From positions 73,714 through 137,713 of the forward strand of contig NZ_JASMRU010000013.1 of NCBI RefSeq assembly GCF_030462585.1: 64,000 nucleotides of DNA, read 5' to 3'. Position 1 is the stretch's first letter. The number at the start of each line of letters is the position of its first letter. The position numbers and the translations under genes were made by a program. Below the pieces are notes generated by a model that saw nothing but the letters and a program-made list of their open reading frames with translations, was not told the origin of the DNA and ran no database searches. Origin of the DNA: Pseudomonas sp. CAN1. Lineage in GTDB: Bacteria > Pseudomonadota > Gammaproteobacteria > Pseudomonadales > Pseudomonadaceae. Positions 17,997 to 26,597 of this stretch are shown in pieces.

Positions 17997-19118
17997 GTGC
18001 ATAAAGTCGTGATCAGCGGAACCGGCCTGTATACCCCGCCGTTCAGCATCTCCAACGATGAACTGGTGGAATCCTTCAACAGCTACGTCCGCAGTCACAA
18101 CGAGCAGCACGCCGAAGCCATCGCCAGGGGCGAAGTCGAGGCACTGTCCGAGTCCAGCTCGGCGTTCATCGAGAAGGCTTCCGGCATCAAGAGCCGCTTC
18201 GTGGTGAACAAGGAAGGCATTCTCGATCCGCAGCGCATGACGCCGAGCATCCCGGAGCGCTCCAACGACGATTGGGGCATCCTCTGCGAGATGGCCACCG
18301 CTGCCGCCAAGCAGGCCCTGCAGCGTGCCGGCCGCACCCCCGCCGACATCGACGGGGTGATCGTCGCCTGCTCCAACCTGCAACGCGCCTACCCGGCCGT
18401 GGCCATTGAAGTGCAGGCCGCTCTCGGCATCCAGGGCTTCGGCTACGACATGAACGTCGCCTGCTCCTCGGCCACCTTCGGCATCCAGGCCGCAGTCAAC
18501 AGCGTGCAGCTGGGCCAGGCCCGCGCGATCCTCATGGTCAACCCGGAAATCTGCACCGGCCACCTGAACTTCCGCGACCGCGACAGCCACTTCATTTTCG
18601 GCGACGCCGCTACCGCCGTGGTGATCGAGCGTGCCGACCAGGCCACTAGCGAGCACCAGTTCGATGTGGTCAGCACCAAGCTGCTGACGCAGTTCTCCAA
18701 CAACATCCGCAACAACTTCGGTTTCCTCAACCGCGCCGCGGAAGAGGGCATCGGCAGCCGCGACAAGCTGTTCGTGCAGGAAGGCCGCAAGGTGTTCAAG
18801 GACGTCTGCCCGATGGTGGCCGAGCTGATCGGCGAGCACCTGGCGCAGAACGACATCCCGGTCAGCGACGTGAAGCGCTACTGGCTGCACCAGGCCAACC
18901 TGAACATGAACCTGCTGATCACCCGCAAGCTGATCGGCCGTGAGGCCGAGGCCCACGAAGCGCCGGTGATCCTCGACACCTACGCCAACACCAGCTCGGC
19001 CGGTTCGGTCATCGCCTTCCACAAGTACCAGGACGACCTGCCCGCCGGCTCCATCGGCGTGCTGAGCTCCTTCGGCGCCGGCTACTCCATCGGCAGCGTG
19101 ATCCTGCGCAAGCGCTGA
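17997..19118 (+). CDS. KAS III-like beta-ketoacyl-ACP synthase (beta-ketodecanoyl-ACP synthase type)
   Basis: A 373-residue thiolase-fold condensing enzyme. The catalytic triad is visible: Cys156 in NVACSSATF, His298 in WLHQANLN and Asn331 in YANTSSAGS. It resembles P. aeruginosa PA3286, reported to condense octanoyl-CoA with malonyl-ACP and so shunt beta-oxidation intermediates into fatty acid synthesis. That functional assignment is by recalled similarity. The GTG at 17997 is preferred because of the ribosome site GAAGAGGA; the upstream TTG at 17979 precedes that site. The ECF sigma gene starts two bases after the stop, so the two are probably co-transcribed. Confidence 0.9.
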   Translation: MHKVVISGTGLYTPPFSISNDELVESFNSYVRSHNEQHAEAIARGEVEALSESSSAFIEKASGIKSRFVVNKEGILDPQRMTPSIPERSNDDWGILCEMATAAAKQALQRAGRTPADIDGVIVACSNLQRAYPAVAIEVQAALGIQGFGYDMNVACSSATFGIQAAVNSVQLGQARAILMVNPEICTGHLNFRDRDSHFIFGDAATAVVIERADQATSEHQFDVVSTKLLTQFSNNIRNNFGFLNRAAEEGIGSRDKLFVQEGRKVFKDVCPMVAELIGEHLAQNDIPVSDVKRYWLHQANLNMNLLITRKLIGREAEAHEAPVILDTYANTSSAGSVIAFHKYQDDLPAGSIGVLSSFGAGYSIGSVILRKR

Positions 19119-19120
19119 TC

Positions 19121-19729
19121 GTGCCCGCCGACGACAACGAGCTGTTGTCGCGCCTGCTGGCCGGTGACCAGCAGGCCTTCCGCACCCTGGTAGCCACCTA
19201 CCAGGGCGCGATGCGCGCCGTGGCCATTGCCATTGTCGGCGCCGCCCATGCCGATGAAGTGGTGCAGGATGCCTGGCTCGCCGCCGTGCGCAACCTCGAT
19301 GGTTTCCAGGGGCGCTCCAGCCTCAAGACCTGGCTACTGACCATAACCGCCAATACCGCCAAATCCCGCCTGCGCAAGGTCCGCCGCGACGTTTCGCTGG
19401 ACGACCTCCCCGCGCCCCACGGCAGCCTCGACGAAACCCGTTTCGCCGCCGACGGCCACTGGAGTCCGGCGCCGCTGGCCTGGCACGAGGACTCGCCCGA
19501 AGCCCTGCTGGCCGAGGACGAGCTGCGCCAGTGCCTGGAAAAGACCCTGCTGAGCCTCTCCGAGCTGCAGCGCAGCGTATTGCTGCTGCGCGAGCGCCAG
19601 GGGCTGGAACTGGAAGAGATCTGTAATCTGCTGGAGGTTTCGCTCTCCAATGTCCGGGTGCTGCTGCACCGTGCGCGGCTGAAGGTGTTCGCCACCGTGG
19701 AGCACTTCGAGGAGACCGGGGAATGCTGA
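19121..19729 (+). CDS. ECF-type RNA polymerase sigma factor
   Basis: A 202-residue sigma factor with region 2 (about 15-85, DEVVQDAWLAAVRNLDGFQGRSSLKTWLLTI) and region 4 (about 135-195, with the HTH LELEEICNLLEVSLSNVRVLLHRAR). It starts with GTG two bases after the KAS III-like gene and ends overlapping the start of the small zinc-finger gene, the typical sigma/anti-sigma arrangement. It probably drives an envelope or lipid stress regulon, perhaps including the upstream enzyme; that is inference. Confidence 0.93.
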   Translation: MPADDNELLSRLLAGDQQAFRTLVATYQGAMRAVAIAIVGAAHADEVVQDAWLAAVRNLDGFQGRSSLKTWLLTITANTAKSRLRKVRRDVSLDDLPAPHGSLDETRFAADGHWSPAPLAWHEDSPEALLAEDELRQCLEKTLLSLSELQRSVLLLRERQGLELEEICNLLEVSLSNVRVLLHRARLKVFATVEHFEETGEC

Positions 19730-19962
19730 CCTGCAAGGATCTGGTAGCGCGCTCCAGCGACCTGCTGGACGAACAACTGGGCTGGCGCGAGAAGCTCGCG
19801 CTGCGCCGGCACCTGTTGCTGTGCCGCAACTGCCGGCGCTACTTGCGGCAGATGCGCCTGGCCCAGGCGACCCTGCGCCTGCTGCCGGAACCGCCGCGTC
19901 CCGAGTCGGAACGTCTGGCCGACCACCTTGCCGAACTGCGCCGCGACAGCGCGCGGCGCTGA
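19723..19962 (+). CDS. Zinc-finger (ZAS/zf-HC2) anti-sigma factor, soluble
   Basis: A 79-residue protein overlapping the sigma gene by 7 bp. The zinc-binding anti-sigma motif H-x3-C-x2-C is present as HLLLCRNC at about residues 30-37. No membrane helix follows, so this is a minimal cytosolic ZAS-type anti-sigma factor. A soluble form suggests sensing of an internal signal, for example thiol oxidation releasing zinc and the sigma factor. Confidence 0.88.
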   Translation: MLTCKDLVARSSDLLDEQLGWREKLALRRHLLLCRNCRRYLRQMRLAQATLRLLPEPPRPESERLADHLAELRRDSARR

Positions 19963-19993
19963 GCCTCAGCTCGCTACCGCGCTGGGTGTTGGC

Positions 19994-20059
19994 GTAGAAG
20001 CGGATTCATCCGCGATTTCTACACGGCGGATGCCAATCGCGGACGGAGTCCACTCCTAC
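19994..20059 (+). repeat. Dispersed repeat, GCGGATTCATCCGCGAT family
   Basis: The left end is GTAGAAGCGGATTCATCCGC, the middle contains ATCGCGGACG, and the right end is CACTCCTAC. A second copy with GTAGGAGCGGATTCATCCGC lies at 22913-22987. The outer ends are near inverted repeats (GTAGRAG and CTCCTAC), like a paired REP element but of a different family from the hrpA one. Confidence 0.75.
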
Positions 20060-20082
20060 CTGGATAATCCAGTGCCGGCCTC

Positions 20083-20218
20083 AACCCTCTCCCCCGCCCT
20101 GGCTGCGCGCCCCGCTCCGAAGGGAGAGGGAGCCGCTCGGTATGGCCGGGAGGCATGGGGTTCCGCTTGATGCCGTACAGTCCCCTCTCCCTTCAGGGAG
20201 AGGGTTAGGGAGAGGGAA
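20083..20218. repeat. CCCTCTCC/GGGAGAGG inverted-repeat element
   Basis: The segment opens with AACCCTCTCCC and closes with GGGAGAGGGTTAGGGAGAGG, with internal hairpins at each end. The internal phrase GGAGAGGGAGCCGCTCGG is nearly repeated in the element at 49224-49405, so the two are copies of one family. The stretch 19963-20255 between the anti-sigma and DedA genes holds only this element and the repeat at 19994. Confidence 0.7.
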
Positions 20219-20255
20219 ACCCCCGGCAAGGATTTTCAGAAGAAGACAGTTGCTC

Positions 20256-21188
20256 CTACGTCGGATTCAGGACCGACGCAGGTGCTTGCGCCCGCCACGC
20301 ATCCAACCCACCCGACAGCGCCCACGTTCGCGGGTGGCCGAACGCCTGCAAGCGCTCCGCCAGCATCGCCGCGGAAAGCTCGTGGGGGCAGGCGCAGTAG
20401 ATCACCACGTCCTTGTCTTCCAGGCTGCCACGCAGCTCGTCCAGCGCGCCGTCCAGGCTGAAGGCGATGGAGCCGGGGATTGCCTCGTCATCGAACTGTG
20501 CCCGTACATCGAGAATCAGCGGCGGCTCGCCAGCGTCCAGGCGCGCCCGCAGCTCGTCGACGCTGATGCGAGGGACCCGCGCAGTGCGCTTGAGCAGGCT
20601 GAAGCGCTGCCACAGCTTCCAGGCGATGAACAGCGCGAAGGCGCCCAGCAATACCGCGACGCCGACGCTGGCGTACTCGGTGAGCAGGTCGAGGATGCGG
20701 TCCACCGCGCTGCTGAAGATGCTCCCGAGCAGCAGGGCGGAGCCGGCCCAGAGTGCCGCGCCGGCGCAGTCGTAGGCGAGGAAGCGCGGCAGCGGTGTGC
20801 GGGTCATGCCAGCCATGGTGGTGGTCAGCGCGCTGGCGCCGGGCAGGAAGCGCGAGATCAGCAGCGCGCGCGGGCCGATGCGCAGGTACAGGCTCTGGCT
20901 CTGGCGGATGCAGCTGTCCGGCGACAGCGAGACACGGCACACGCTGCGCAGCATGAAGCCGCCATAGCGCCGGCCGGCGCAGAACCAGATCAGGTCGGCG
21001 ACCAGGCAGGCGATTACTGCGACCGCCAGCGCCTGCCCCAGAGGCACGCCGTTGCCCTGCAGGGCGAGGGCGCCGGCAACGATCAATGCCGGGTAGGCAG
21101 GGATCGGCAAGCCCAACTGCTCCAGCAGGACGTTGAGGAACAGCAGGCTCAGGCCGTGCTGCTGAATCAGGGGTTGCAGTTCGTTCAT
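20256..21188 (-). CDS. DedA-family membrane protein fused to a rhodanese domain
   Basis: A 310-residue two-domain protein. Residues 1-195 are a DedA/VTT (SNARE-associated) membrane domain with the signature LEQLGLPIPAYPALIVAGA and SRFLPGASALTTTMAG; DedA proteins are proposed proton-coupled lipid flippases or transporters. Residues about 205-305 form a cytoplasmic rhodanese domain (PPLILDVRAQFDDEAIPGSIAF) with Cys265 and Cys267 in VIYCACPHE at the active-site loop. The fusion might couple membrane transport to sulfur or redox chemistry. It is monocistronic and faces the porin gene. Confidence 0.88.
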   Translation of the reverse strand: MNELQPLIQQHGLSLLFLNVLLEQLGLPIPAYPALIVAGALALQGNGVPLGQALAVAVIACLVADLIWFCAGRRYGGFMLRSVCRVSLSPDSCIRQSQSLYLRIGPRALLISRFLPGASALTTTMAGMTRTPLPRFLAYDCAGAALWAGSALLLGSIFSSAVDRILDLLTEYASVGVAVLLGAFALFIAWKLWQRFSLLKRTARVPRISVDELRARLDAGEPPLILDVRAQFDDEAIPGSIAFSLDGALDELRGSLEDKDVVIYCACPHELSAAMLAERLQAFGHPRTWALSGGLDAWRAQAPASVLNPT

Positions 21189-21320
21189 GGGAAAGCCTGA
21201 AGGAAAGGTCTTTCAGAAGAAGGCGGCAAGCATACCGCCAAAGCAGTCCTGCGAAATGGCCTACGAGCCTAGTCTGGCATGGCCTAGGACCTTTATGACT
21301 CAAGGGAATCAAAAGTTCCG

Positions 21321-21338
21321 CTGTAATAAAAGTTTTAT
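21321..21338 (+). promoter_or_regulatory. Pho-box-like direct repeat upstream of OprP-type porin
   Basis: CTGTAAT (21321-21327), AAAA, and GTTTTAT (21332-21338) make two 7-bp units at 11-bp spacing, as in PhoB boxes (CTGTNAT repeats). The first unit matches well, the second only partly. It sits 150 bp before the porin start. The intergenic stretch 21189-21488 shows nothing else except the ribosome site AAGGGGAA before the ATG. Confidence 0.4.
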
Positions 21339-21488
21339 CTAGGAGCAACGGCGCTGAAATAACCCCTCGCCAAGATTCCCAGCAACACAAACGGGGGCCG
21401 CCAGAACGGCCTGTGCGAGTCCTTGGGGGGCGCGCAGCAGCCAGGCACTCGGCGTGTTCAACGCAAATACCATTAAGGGGAATCTTCG

Positions 21489-22805
21489 ATGATCCGTAAG
21501 CACTTCGCCGGTTACGCCGCCACTGCCCTGGCACTGGCCGTTTCCGCCCAGGCTTTCGCAGGCACAGTCACCACCGATGGCGCCGATATCGTGATCAAGA
21601 CCAAAGGCGGTCTTGAAGTCGGCACCACCGACAAGGAATTCAGCTTCAAGCTTGGTGGCCGTCTGCAAGCGGATTACAGCCGCTTCGATGGTTTCTACAC
21701 CAAGAACGGCAACGACGGTGACGGCGCCTACTTCCGCCGCGCCTACATCGAGCTGGGCGGCACTGTCTACAAAGACTGGAAATACCAGATCAACTACGAC
21801 ATGTCCCACAACTCGGGTAACGCTGACAACGGCTACTTCGACGAGGCTTCCTTCAGCTACACCGGCTTCAGCCCGGTTACCCTGAAGTTCGGCCGCTTCG
21901 ACCCGGACTTCGGTCTGGAAAAAGCCACCAGCTCCAAGTGGGTTACCGCTACCGAGCGTACTACTGCCTACGAGCTGGCTGACTGGATCAACACCCACCA
22001 GGACGGTCTGGGTGCCCAGGTTGGCGGCGTGATCGGCAACATGGCTTACCTGGATGCCGGCGTGTACTCCAAGGACGCCGACGACACCGACGGCGACAGC
22101 GTCAAGCAGTTCAACTTCCGTGGTGTGTTCGCTCCGCTGAACACCGACGGCAACGTCCTGCACGTAGGTGTGGACTACGCCTACCGCGACCTGGACGACG
22201 TAGCCTTCGACTCCCGCATCCGTCCGCGTCTGGGCATGCGTGGTATCGCCACCAACGGCGGTAACGACGCTGGCGACAACGGCAACCGCGCCACCTTTGG
22301 CGGCGCCACCCTGAGCCCGGCCGGTTCCTACAAGGACGACTCCACCTGGGGTGCTGAATTCGCCTACGCCATCGGCCCGTTCTCCGCTCAGGCCGAATAC
22401 CTGAAGCGCAAGCTGAAGGCTGACGCCGATGCCTTCCAGGACATCAAGGCTGACGGCTACTACGGCCAACTGGCCTACACCATCACCGGTGAGTCCCGTG
22501 TGTATAAGCTCGATGGCGCCAAGTTCGACACCATCAAGCCGTCCAACAAGGAAATCGGTGCCTGGGAAGTCTTCTACCGTTACGACCACATCAAGGTTGA
22601 TGACCCGAACGTGGTGGTGGCTTCCGCTACCCGCGACGTGGGCGACACCAAGGCCAGCACCAACACCGTCGGTGTGAACTGGTACGCCAACGAAGCCGTG
22701 AAAGTCTCCCTGGACTACGTCCACGTCAGCACCGATGGCATCCGCAACGCCAACGGCGACGACGACGGCAACGGCATCGTGACCCGTCTGCAGTACGTGT
22801 TCTAA
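21489..22805 (+). CDS. OprO/OprP-family phosphate or polyphosphate porin
   Basis: A 438-residue outer-membrane protein with a signal peptide cleaved after AQAFA (residue 24) and a C-terminal Phe, typical of beta-barrels. The sequence [39 protein letters not shown] and [19 protein letters not shown] belongs to the OprP/OprO family of trimeric anion-selective porins for phosphate and pyro- or polyphosphate. Codon use is strongly optimised, as expected for an abundant protein. A Pho-box-like element lies upstream and a strong terminator downstream. Whether it is O- or P-type cannot be decided. Confidence 0.93.
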   Translation: MIRKHFAGYAATALALAVSAQAFAGTVTTDGADIVIKTKGGLEVGTTDKEFSFKLGGRLQADYSRFDGFYTKNGNDGDGAYFRRAYIELGGTVYKDWKYQINYDMSHNSGNADNGYFDEASFSYTGFSPVTLKFGRFDPDFGLEKATSSKWVTATERTTAYELADWINTHQDGLGAQVGGVIGNMAYLDAGVYSKDADDTDGDSVKQFNFRGVFAPLNTDGNVLHVGVDYAYRDLDDVAFDSRIRPRLGMRGIATNGGNDAGDNGNRATFGGATLSPAGSYKDDSTWGAEFAYAIGPFSAQAEYLKRKLKADADAFQDIKADGYYGQLAYTITGESRVYKLDGAKFDTIKPSNKEIGAWEVFYRYDHIKVDDPNVVVASATRDVGDTKASTNTVGVNWYANEAVKVSLDYVHVSTDGIRNANGDDDGNGIVTRLQYVF

Positions 22806-22840
22806 GAACTACAGCAATACCGTTTGACTCCTTTGTGTGA

Positions 22841-22865
22841 ACCCCGCTTCGGCGGGGTTTTTTTA
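22841..22865 (+). terminator. Rho-independent terminator after the porin gene
   Basis: AACCCCGC and GCGGGGTT form an 8-bp stem with a TTCG tetraloop, followed by TTTTTT, 35 bases after the stop codon. Confidence 0.93.
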
Positions 22866-22912
22866 TCGAGTCGGAAAATTACCTTCCTACGCACACCGAA
22901 TCTCTCGCTCGC

Positions 22913-22987
22913 GTAGGAGCGGATTCATCCGCGATCGGGTGGGCCCGGGGTAGGCGGTGAGCCATCGCGGACAAATTCCGTTCCTAC
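22913..22987 (+). repeat. Dispersed repeat, second copy of GCGGATTCATCCGCGAT family
   Basis: GTAGGAGCGGATTCATCCGC at the left and CCGTTCCTAC at the right bracket a centre containing ATCGCGGACAAATTC. It matches the copy at 19994-20059 at both ends. Confidence 0.78.
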
Positions 22988-22999
22988 GCCCCGGCTGGA

Positions 23000-23464
23000 T
23001 CAGCGGAGCAAGGGCCCCGCTGGCCTTCGGCGGAATTCGAACTCGAGCAGCTCATCGAACGGGTTGCCCATTTCCAGGCGCGTCCAGCCCAGCTTGATGA
23101 GGAAGGCCAGCGCCCCCCGGTTGTCCGGCCGCACGCTGGCCCGCCACAAGGGGCTGCTCTGCAGTTCCGCCCGGTTCATCACCAGCGCCATCACCGCGCG
23201 CCCTACGCCGGTGCCGCGCAGTTCCGGGCGTACGGCGAGGTCGGTGACGAAGTAATAAGGGTGCGCCGGGGTCGGTAGGCAAACTCCTACCACGGCCACC
23301 AGCAGGTCGCCGCGCAGGATGCTGTACAGGGCCTTGTCTGCATCGCTCAGCACCTGTTCCAGCCAGTAGCGATCCATCGGGCCGAGCTGCGCGTAGAGCA
23401 CCGGGTCGGCGAACCAGCTTTCGTACGGCGGGAAGTCCTCCGCCTGGAAAGGTCGAATCTGCAT
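23000..23464 (-). CDS. GNAT-family N-acetyltransferase
   Basis: A 154-residue single-domain acetyltransferase. The acetyl-CoA binding motif A is LAVRPELRGTGVGRAVM, followed by NRGALAFLIKLGW, the usual motif B. The ATG at 23464 (MQIRPFQAEDF) is the natural GNAT beginning; an in-frame GTG at 23500 would add 12 residues. The substrate (protein, antibiotic or small amine) is unknown. Divergent from the acyl-CoA dehydrogenase gene. Confidence 0.88.
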   Translation of the reverse strand: MQIRPFQAEDFPPYESWFADPVLYAQLGPMDRYWLEQVLSDADKALYSILRGDLLVAVVGVCLPTPAHPYYFVTDLAVRPELRGTGVGRAVMALVMNRAELQSSPLWRASVRPDNRGALAFLIKLGWTRLEMGNPFDELLEFEFRRRPAGPLLR

Positions 23465-23609
23465 GCGGGCGCTCTTCGGTGCAGCTTTGGGAAGTTTCAC
23501 ACTCGCATCCGTTGGGCGATTGCGTCAATGGAGCCTGAGCGCTCCCGTCATTGAGGCCGCGCGCGGCCAGCACCTACCCTGCGGGCACTCAACCCACCGG
23601 GAGTCGACC

Positions 23610-24749
23610 ATGCTGCGCAATCACTTCGAGACCGAGCACAACCTGTTCCGCGATGCGTTCCGTACCTTCCTCGACAGGGAAGTGGTGCCTCACCAGGAGG
23701 AATGGGAGGAGGCTGGCGTGGTGGACCGAAGTGTCTGGCGCAAGGCCGGAGAGATGGGCTTCCTGCTGCCCTGGGCGGAAGAGGAGTACGGCGGAACCGC
23801 GCTGAAGGATTTCCGCTACGAACAGATCATGTGCGAGGAACTGGCCGCCATCAACGAGCCGGGCTTCATGATCCCGCTGCACTCGGCGCTGTGCGGTCCC
23901 TACATCGCCGAGTACGGCAACGCCGAGCAGAAAGCCCGCTGGCTCCCGGGGATCATCCGTGGCGAAAGCATCCTGGCGGTGGCGATGACCGAGCCGTCGG
24001 CCGGCTCCGACCTCGCCGGCATGCGCACCTCGGCGGTGGACAAGGGCGACCACTATGTCCTCAACGGCTCCAAGGTGTTCATCTCCAACGGCCTGCTGGC
24101 GGACCTGGTCATCGTCGCGGCCAAGACCGATCCGAACAACAAGCACGCCATGGGCCTGTTCGTGGTCGAGCGCGGCATGGAAGGCTTCGAGCGCGGGCGC
24201 AACCTGAAGAAACTGGGCATGAAGAGCCAGGACACCGCCGAGCTGTTCTTCAACAACGTGAAGGTGCCGAAGGAAAACCTGCTGGGCGACGCCAAGGGCG
24301 GCTTCTTCTACCTGATGAACATGCTTGCCCAGGAGCGCCTGACCAACGCCTGCGGCGCGGTAGCAGGCGCCGAGGCAGCGCTGAACGCGACCATCGACTA
24401 CGTGAAGGAGCGCAAGGCCTTCGACCGCCCGGTGGCGCACTTCCAGAACACCCGCTTCAAGCTCGCCGAGATGCGCACGCAGATCGACGTGGCGCAGGTC
24501 TTCACCGACCGCTGCGTGATGGACCACAACCAGAAGAAGCTCACCCCCGAAGTGGCCGCCGAGGCCAAGCTGTTCACCACCGAGCTGCTCTGCAAGGTGG
24601 TCGATGAGGGCGTGCAACTGCACGGCGGCTGGGGTTACATGTGGGAGTATCCGATCTGCAAGATGTACGCGAACGCGCGCATCCAGCGCATCTTCGCCGG
24701 TACTTCGGAGATCATGAAAGAGATCATCAGCCGCGGCATGAAGCTCTGA
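23610..24749 (+). CDS. Acyl-CoA dehydrogenase (IVD/LCAD-type active site)
   Basis: A 379-residue FAD enzyme oxidising acyl-CoA to enoyl-CoA. FAD and substrate motifs AVAMTEPSAGSDLAGMRT and ISNGLLADLVIVAAKT are present, as is the C-terminal LHGGWGYMWEYPICKMYANARIQRIFAGTSEIM. The usual MCAD catalytic Glu in YEGT is Ala here (FAGTSEI). The base is instead probably Glu242 in AQERL, as in isovaleryl- and long-chain acyl-CoA dehydrogenases. The next gene is an AMACR/CoA-transferase-family enzyme 42 bp downstream, suggesting a two-step pathway for a branched or unusual acid. Confidence 0.93.
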   Translation: MLRNHFETEHNLFRDAFRTFLDREVVPHQEEWEEAGVVDRSVWRKAGEMGFLLPWAEEEYGGTALKDFRYEQIMCEELAAINEPGFMIPLHSALCGPYIAEYGNAEQKARWLPGIIRGESILAVAMTEPSAGSDLAGMRTSAVDKGDHYVLNGSKVFISNGLLADLVIVAAKTDPNNKHAMGLFVVERGMEGFERGRNLKKLGMKSQDTAELFFNNVKVPKENLLGDAKGGFFYLMNMLAQERLTNACGAVAGAEAALNATIDYVKERKAFDRPVAHFQNTRFKLAEMRTQIDVAQVFTDRCVMDHNQKKLTPEVAAEAKLFTTELLCKVVDEGVQLHGGWGYMWEYPICKMYANARIQRIFAGTSEIMKEIISRGMKL

Positions 24750-24791
24750 GGCGCGGCGCCCACGCATCGATTGAGCGAAACAGGAGTGCCC

Positions 24792-25973
24792 ATGAACGGC
24801 CCGCTCGCCTCACTGAAGGTTCTCGATTTCTCCACCCTGCTGCCGGGGCCTTTCGCCTCGTTGCTGCTGGCCGATATGGGCGCCCAGGTGCTGCGCGTGG
24901 AATCGCCCACGCGTATGGACCTGGTGCGCGTGCTGCCGCCCCACGTGGATGGCACCTCGGCCAGCCACGCCTACCTCAACCGCAACAAGCGCTGCATCGC
25001 CCTGGACCTGAAGCAGGCGGCGGCGGTGGAAGTGGTGAAGCAGCTGGTGCAGGAATACGACATCGTGCTGGAGCAGTTCCGCCCCGGTGTCATGGACAAG
25101 CTGGGCGTGGGCTACGAGGCGCTCAAGGCAATCAACCCGAAGCTGATCTACGTGTCGATCACCGGCTACGGCCAGACCGGGCCGCTGCGCGATCGCGCCG
25201 GCCATGACATCAACTACCTGGCCCTGGCCGGCGTCGCCAGCTACACCGGCCGCCGCGAGAGCGGCCCGTTGCCGCTGGGCGTGCAACTGGCGGACATCGG
25301 CGGCGGCTCGCTGCATGGCGTGATGGGTCTGCTGGCGGCGGTCATCCACCGGCAGCAGACAGGGGAGGGGCAGCAGGTCGACGTGAGCATGACCGACTGC
25401 GCCTTCAGCCTGCATGGCATGGCCGGTGCGGGCTATCTCGCGGCGGGTGTCGAGCCGGAGATGGAAGGCCTCGCCCTCAACGGCGGCAGCTTCTACGACT
25501 ACTACCGCACCCGCGATGGCCGCTGGTTCTCGGTGGGTAGCCTGGAGCCGCAGTTCATGCAGCAGTTCTGCGCCGCCATCGGCCGTCCGGAGCTGGCCGC
25601 GCGCGGTCTATCGCCCAAGCCGGAAGACCAGCAGGCGCTCAAGCGCGAAATCGCCATCGAGTTCGAGAAGCAGGATTTCAGCGAGTGGCAGACGCGTTTT
25701 GCCGCGCTGGACGCCTGCGTCGAGCCGATGTTGTCGCTGGCCGAGGCGGTGGAGCATCCGCAACTGGTCGAGCGCGGTGTGGTCACCCAGGTGCCCAACG
25801 GAAAAGGCGGCGAGCAGCGGCAGGCAGCTTGCCCGATCCGCTTCTCCGCCGGTCTGCCCGAGCCACGGCATATTGGTGCTGCGCTGGGTGCGCACACGGC
25901 GGAAGTAATGGCGGAACTGGGGTACACCGACGAGCAGGTTGCGGCGCTCAAGGCGGCGAATGTCATCGCCTGA
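24792..25973 (+). CDS. CaiB/BaiF-family enzyme, alpha-methylacyl-CoA racemase-like
   Basis: A 393-residue family III CoA-transferase fold protein. His138 and Asp168, in the motifs GHDINY and LADIGGG, have the spacing of the catalytic His/Asp pair of bacterial alpha-methylacyl-CoA racemase (126 and 156), which argues for racemase over formyl-CoA-transferase activity. Either would fit with the upstream acyl-CoA dehydrogenase, since racemisation of 2-methylacyl-CoA precedes its oxidation. The ribosome site CAGGAG is 7 bases before the ATG. Probably one operon with the dehydrogenase. Confidence 0.88.
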   Translation: MNGPLASLKVLDFSTLLPGPFASLLLADMGAQVLRVESPTRMDLVRVLPPHVDGTSASHAYLNRNKRCIALDLKQAAAVEVVKQLVQEYDIVLEQFRPGVMDKLGVGYEALKAINPKLIYVSITGYGQTGPLRDRAGHDINYLALAGVASYTGRRESGPLPLGVQLADIGGGSLHGVMGLLAAVIHRQQTGEGQQVDVSMTDCAFSLHGMAGAGYLAAGVEPEMEGLALNGGSFYDYYRTRDGRWFSVGSLEPQFMQQFCAAIGRPELAARGLSPKPEDQQALKREIAIEFEKQDFSEWQTRFAALDACVEPMLSLAEAVEHPQLVERGVVTQVPNGKGGEQRQAACPIRFSAGLPEPRHIGAALGAHTAEVMAELGYTDEQVAALKAANVIA

Positions 25974-25979
25974 GTCGCG

Positions 25980-26477
25980 TCACTCGCGGCGGGTTTCGCC
26001 GGTGAATATCAGCGTCGCGCGGCAGCGCCGGCAGTAGTAGCGGCGGCCCTGGGCGACCAGGTTGTGGCGCTGGGCGGAGAAGGGGAATTCATTGCCCTCG
26101 CCGCAGTGGCAGCGATACAGGTAGCGGGTGGAGCGGCGGCGCTTGATCTCGTAGGTGTGGCAGCGATCCGGCGGCAGACCGTAGATGCCGCGCATGATCA
26201 GCTGCCACTCCTCGCCGTGCGGGCGAATGCGCGGACCGAACATCTGGTGGGCAATCAGGTGGGCCACTTCGTGGGCCACGGTCTGCTGCAGGAAGTGTTC
26301 GTAGTTCTCCCGGTATAGCTGCGGGTTGAAGCGCAGCAGGTTTTCATCCAGGTGGGCGACGCCGGCCTTCTGGCCGCGTAGCCGGAAGCTCACTTCCGGG
26401 CGGGGAAAGCGCCGCTGGAAGAAGGCTTCGGCCTGCTGGTAGCAGGCTTCGACGCGAGCGTTGAGCTGTTCAGGCAT
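25980..26477 (-). CDS. sprT: SprT-like zinc metalloprotease-fold protein
   Basis: A 165-residue protein matching the size of E. coli SprT. The metallopeptidase motif HEVAH occupies residues 69-73, and a zinc-ribbon-like set of cysteines follows (YRCHCGEG and YYCRRCRA). The ATG at 26477 (MPEQLNARVEACYQQAEAFF) is the usual SprT start; an in-frame extension to 26636 is not supported. SprT-like proteins relate to the SPRTN DNA-protein crosslink protease; the bacterial role is unproven. Confidence 0.9.
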   Translation of the reverse strand: MPEQLNARVEACYQQAEAFFQRRFPRPEVSFRLRGQKAGVAHLDENLLRFNPQLYRENYEHFLQQTVAHEVAHLIAHQMFGPRIRPHGEEWQLIMRGIYGLPPDRCHTYEIKRRRSTRYLYRCHCGEGNEFPFSAQRHNLVAQGRRYYCRRCRATLIFTGETRRE

Positions 26478-26597
26478 ACAGTGGTTCTCCGACGGGGGCA
26501 GATTATGCCGCAGTCGGAGCGCGGGTGGAGGATTTATCGCGGCCGCTCGTCCGGGGCGCAGGTTCAGGCAAGCGCGGCGAGTTTCAGGCAAGCGCGC

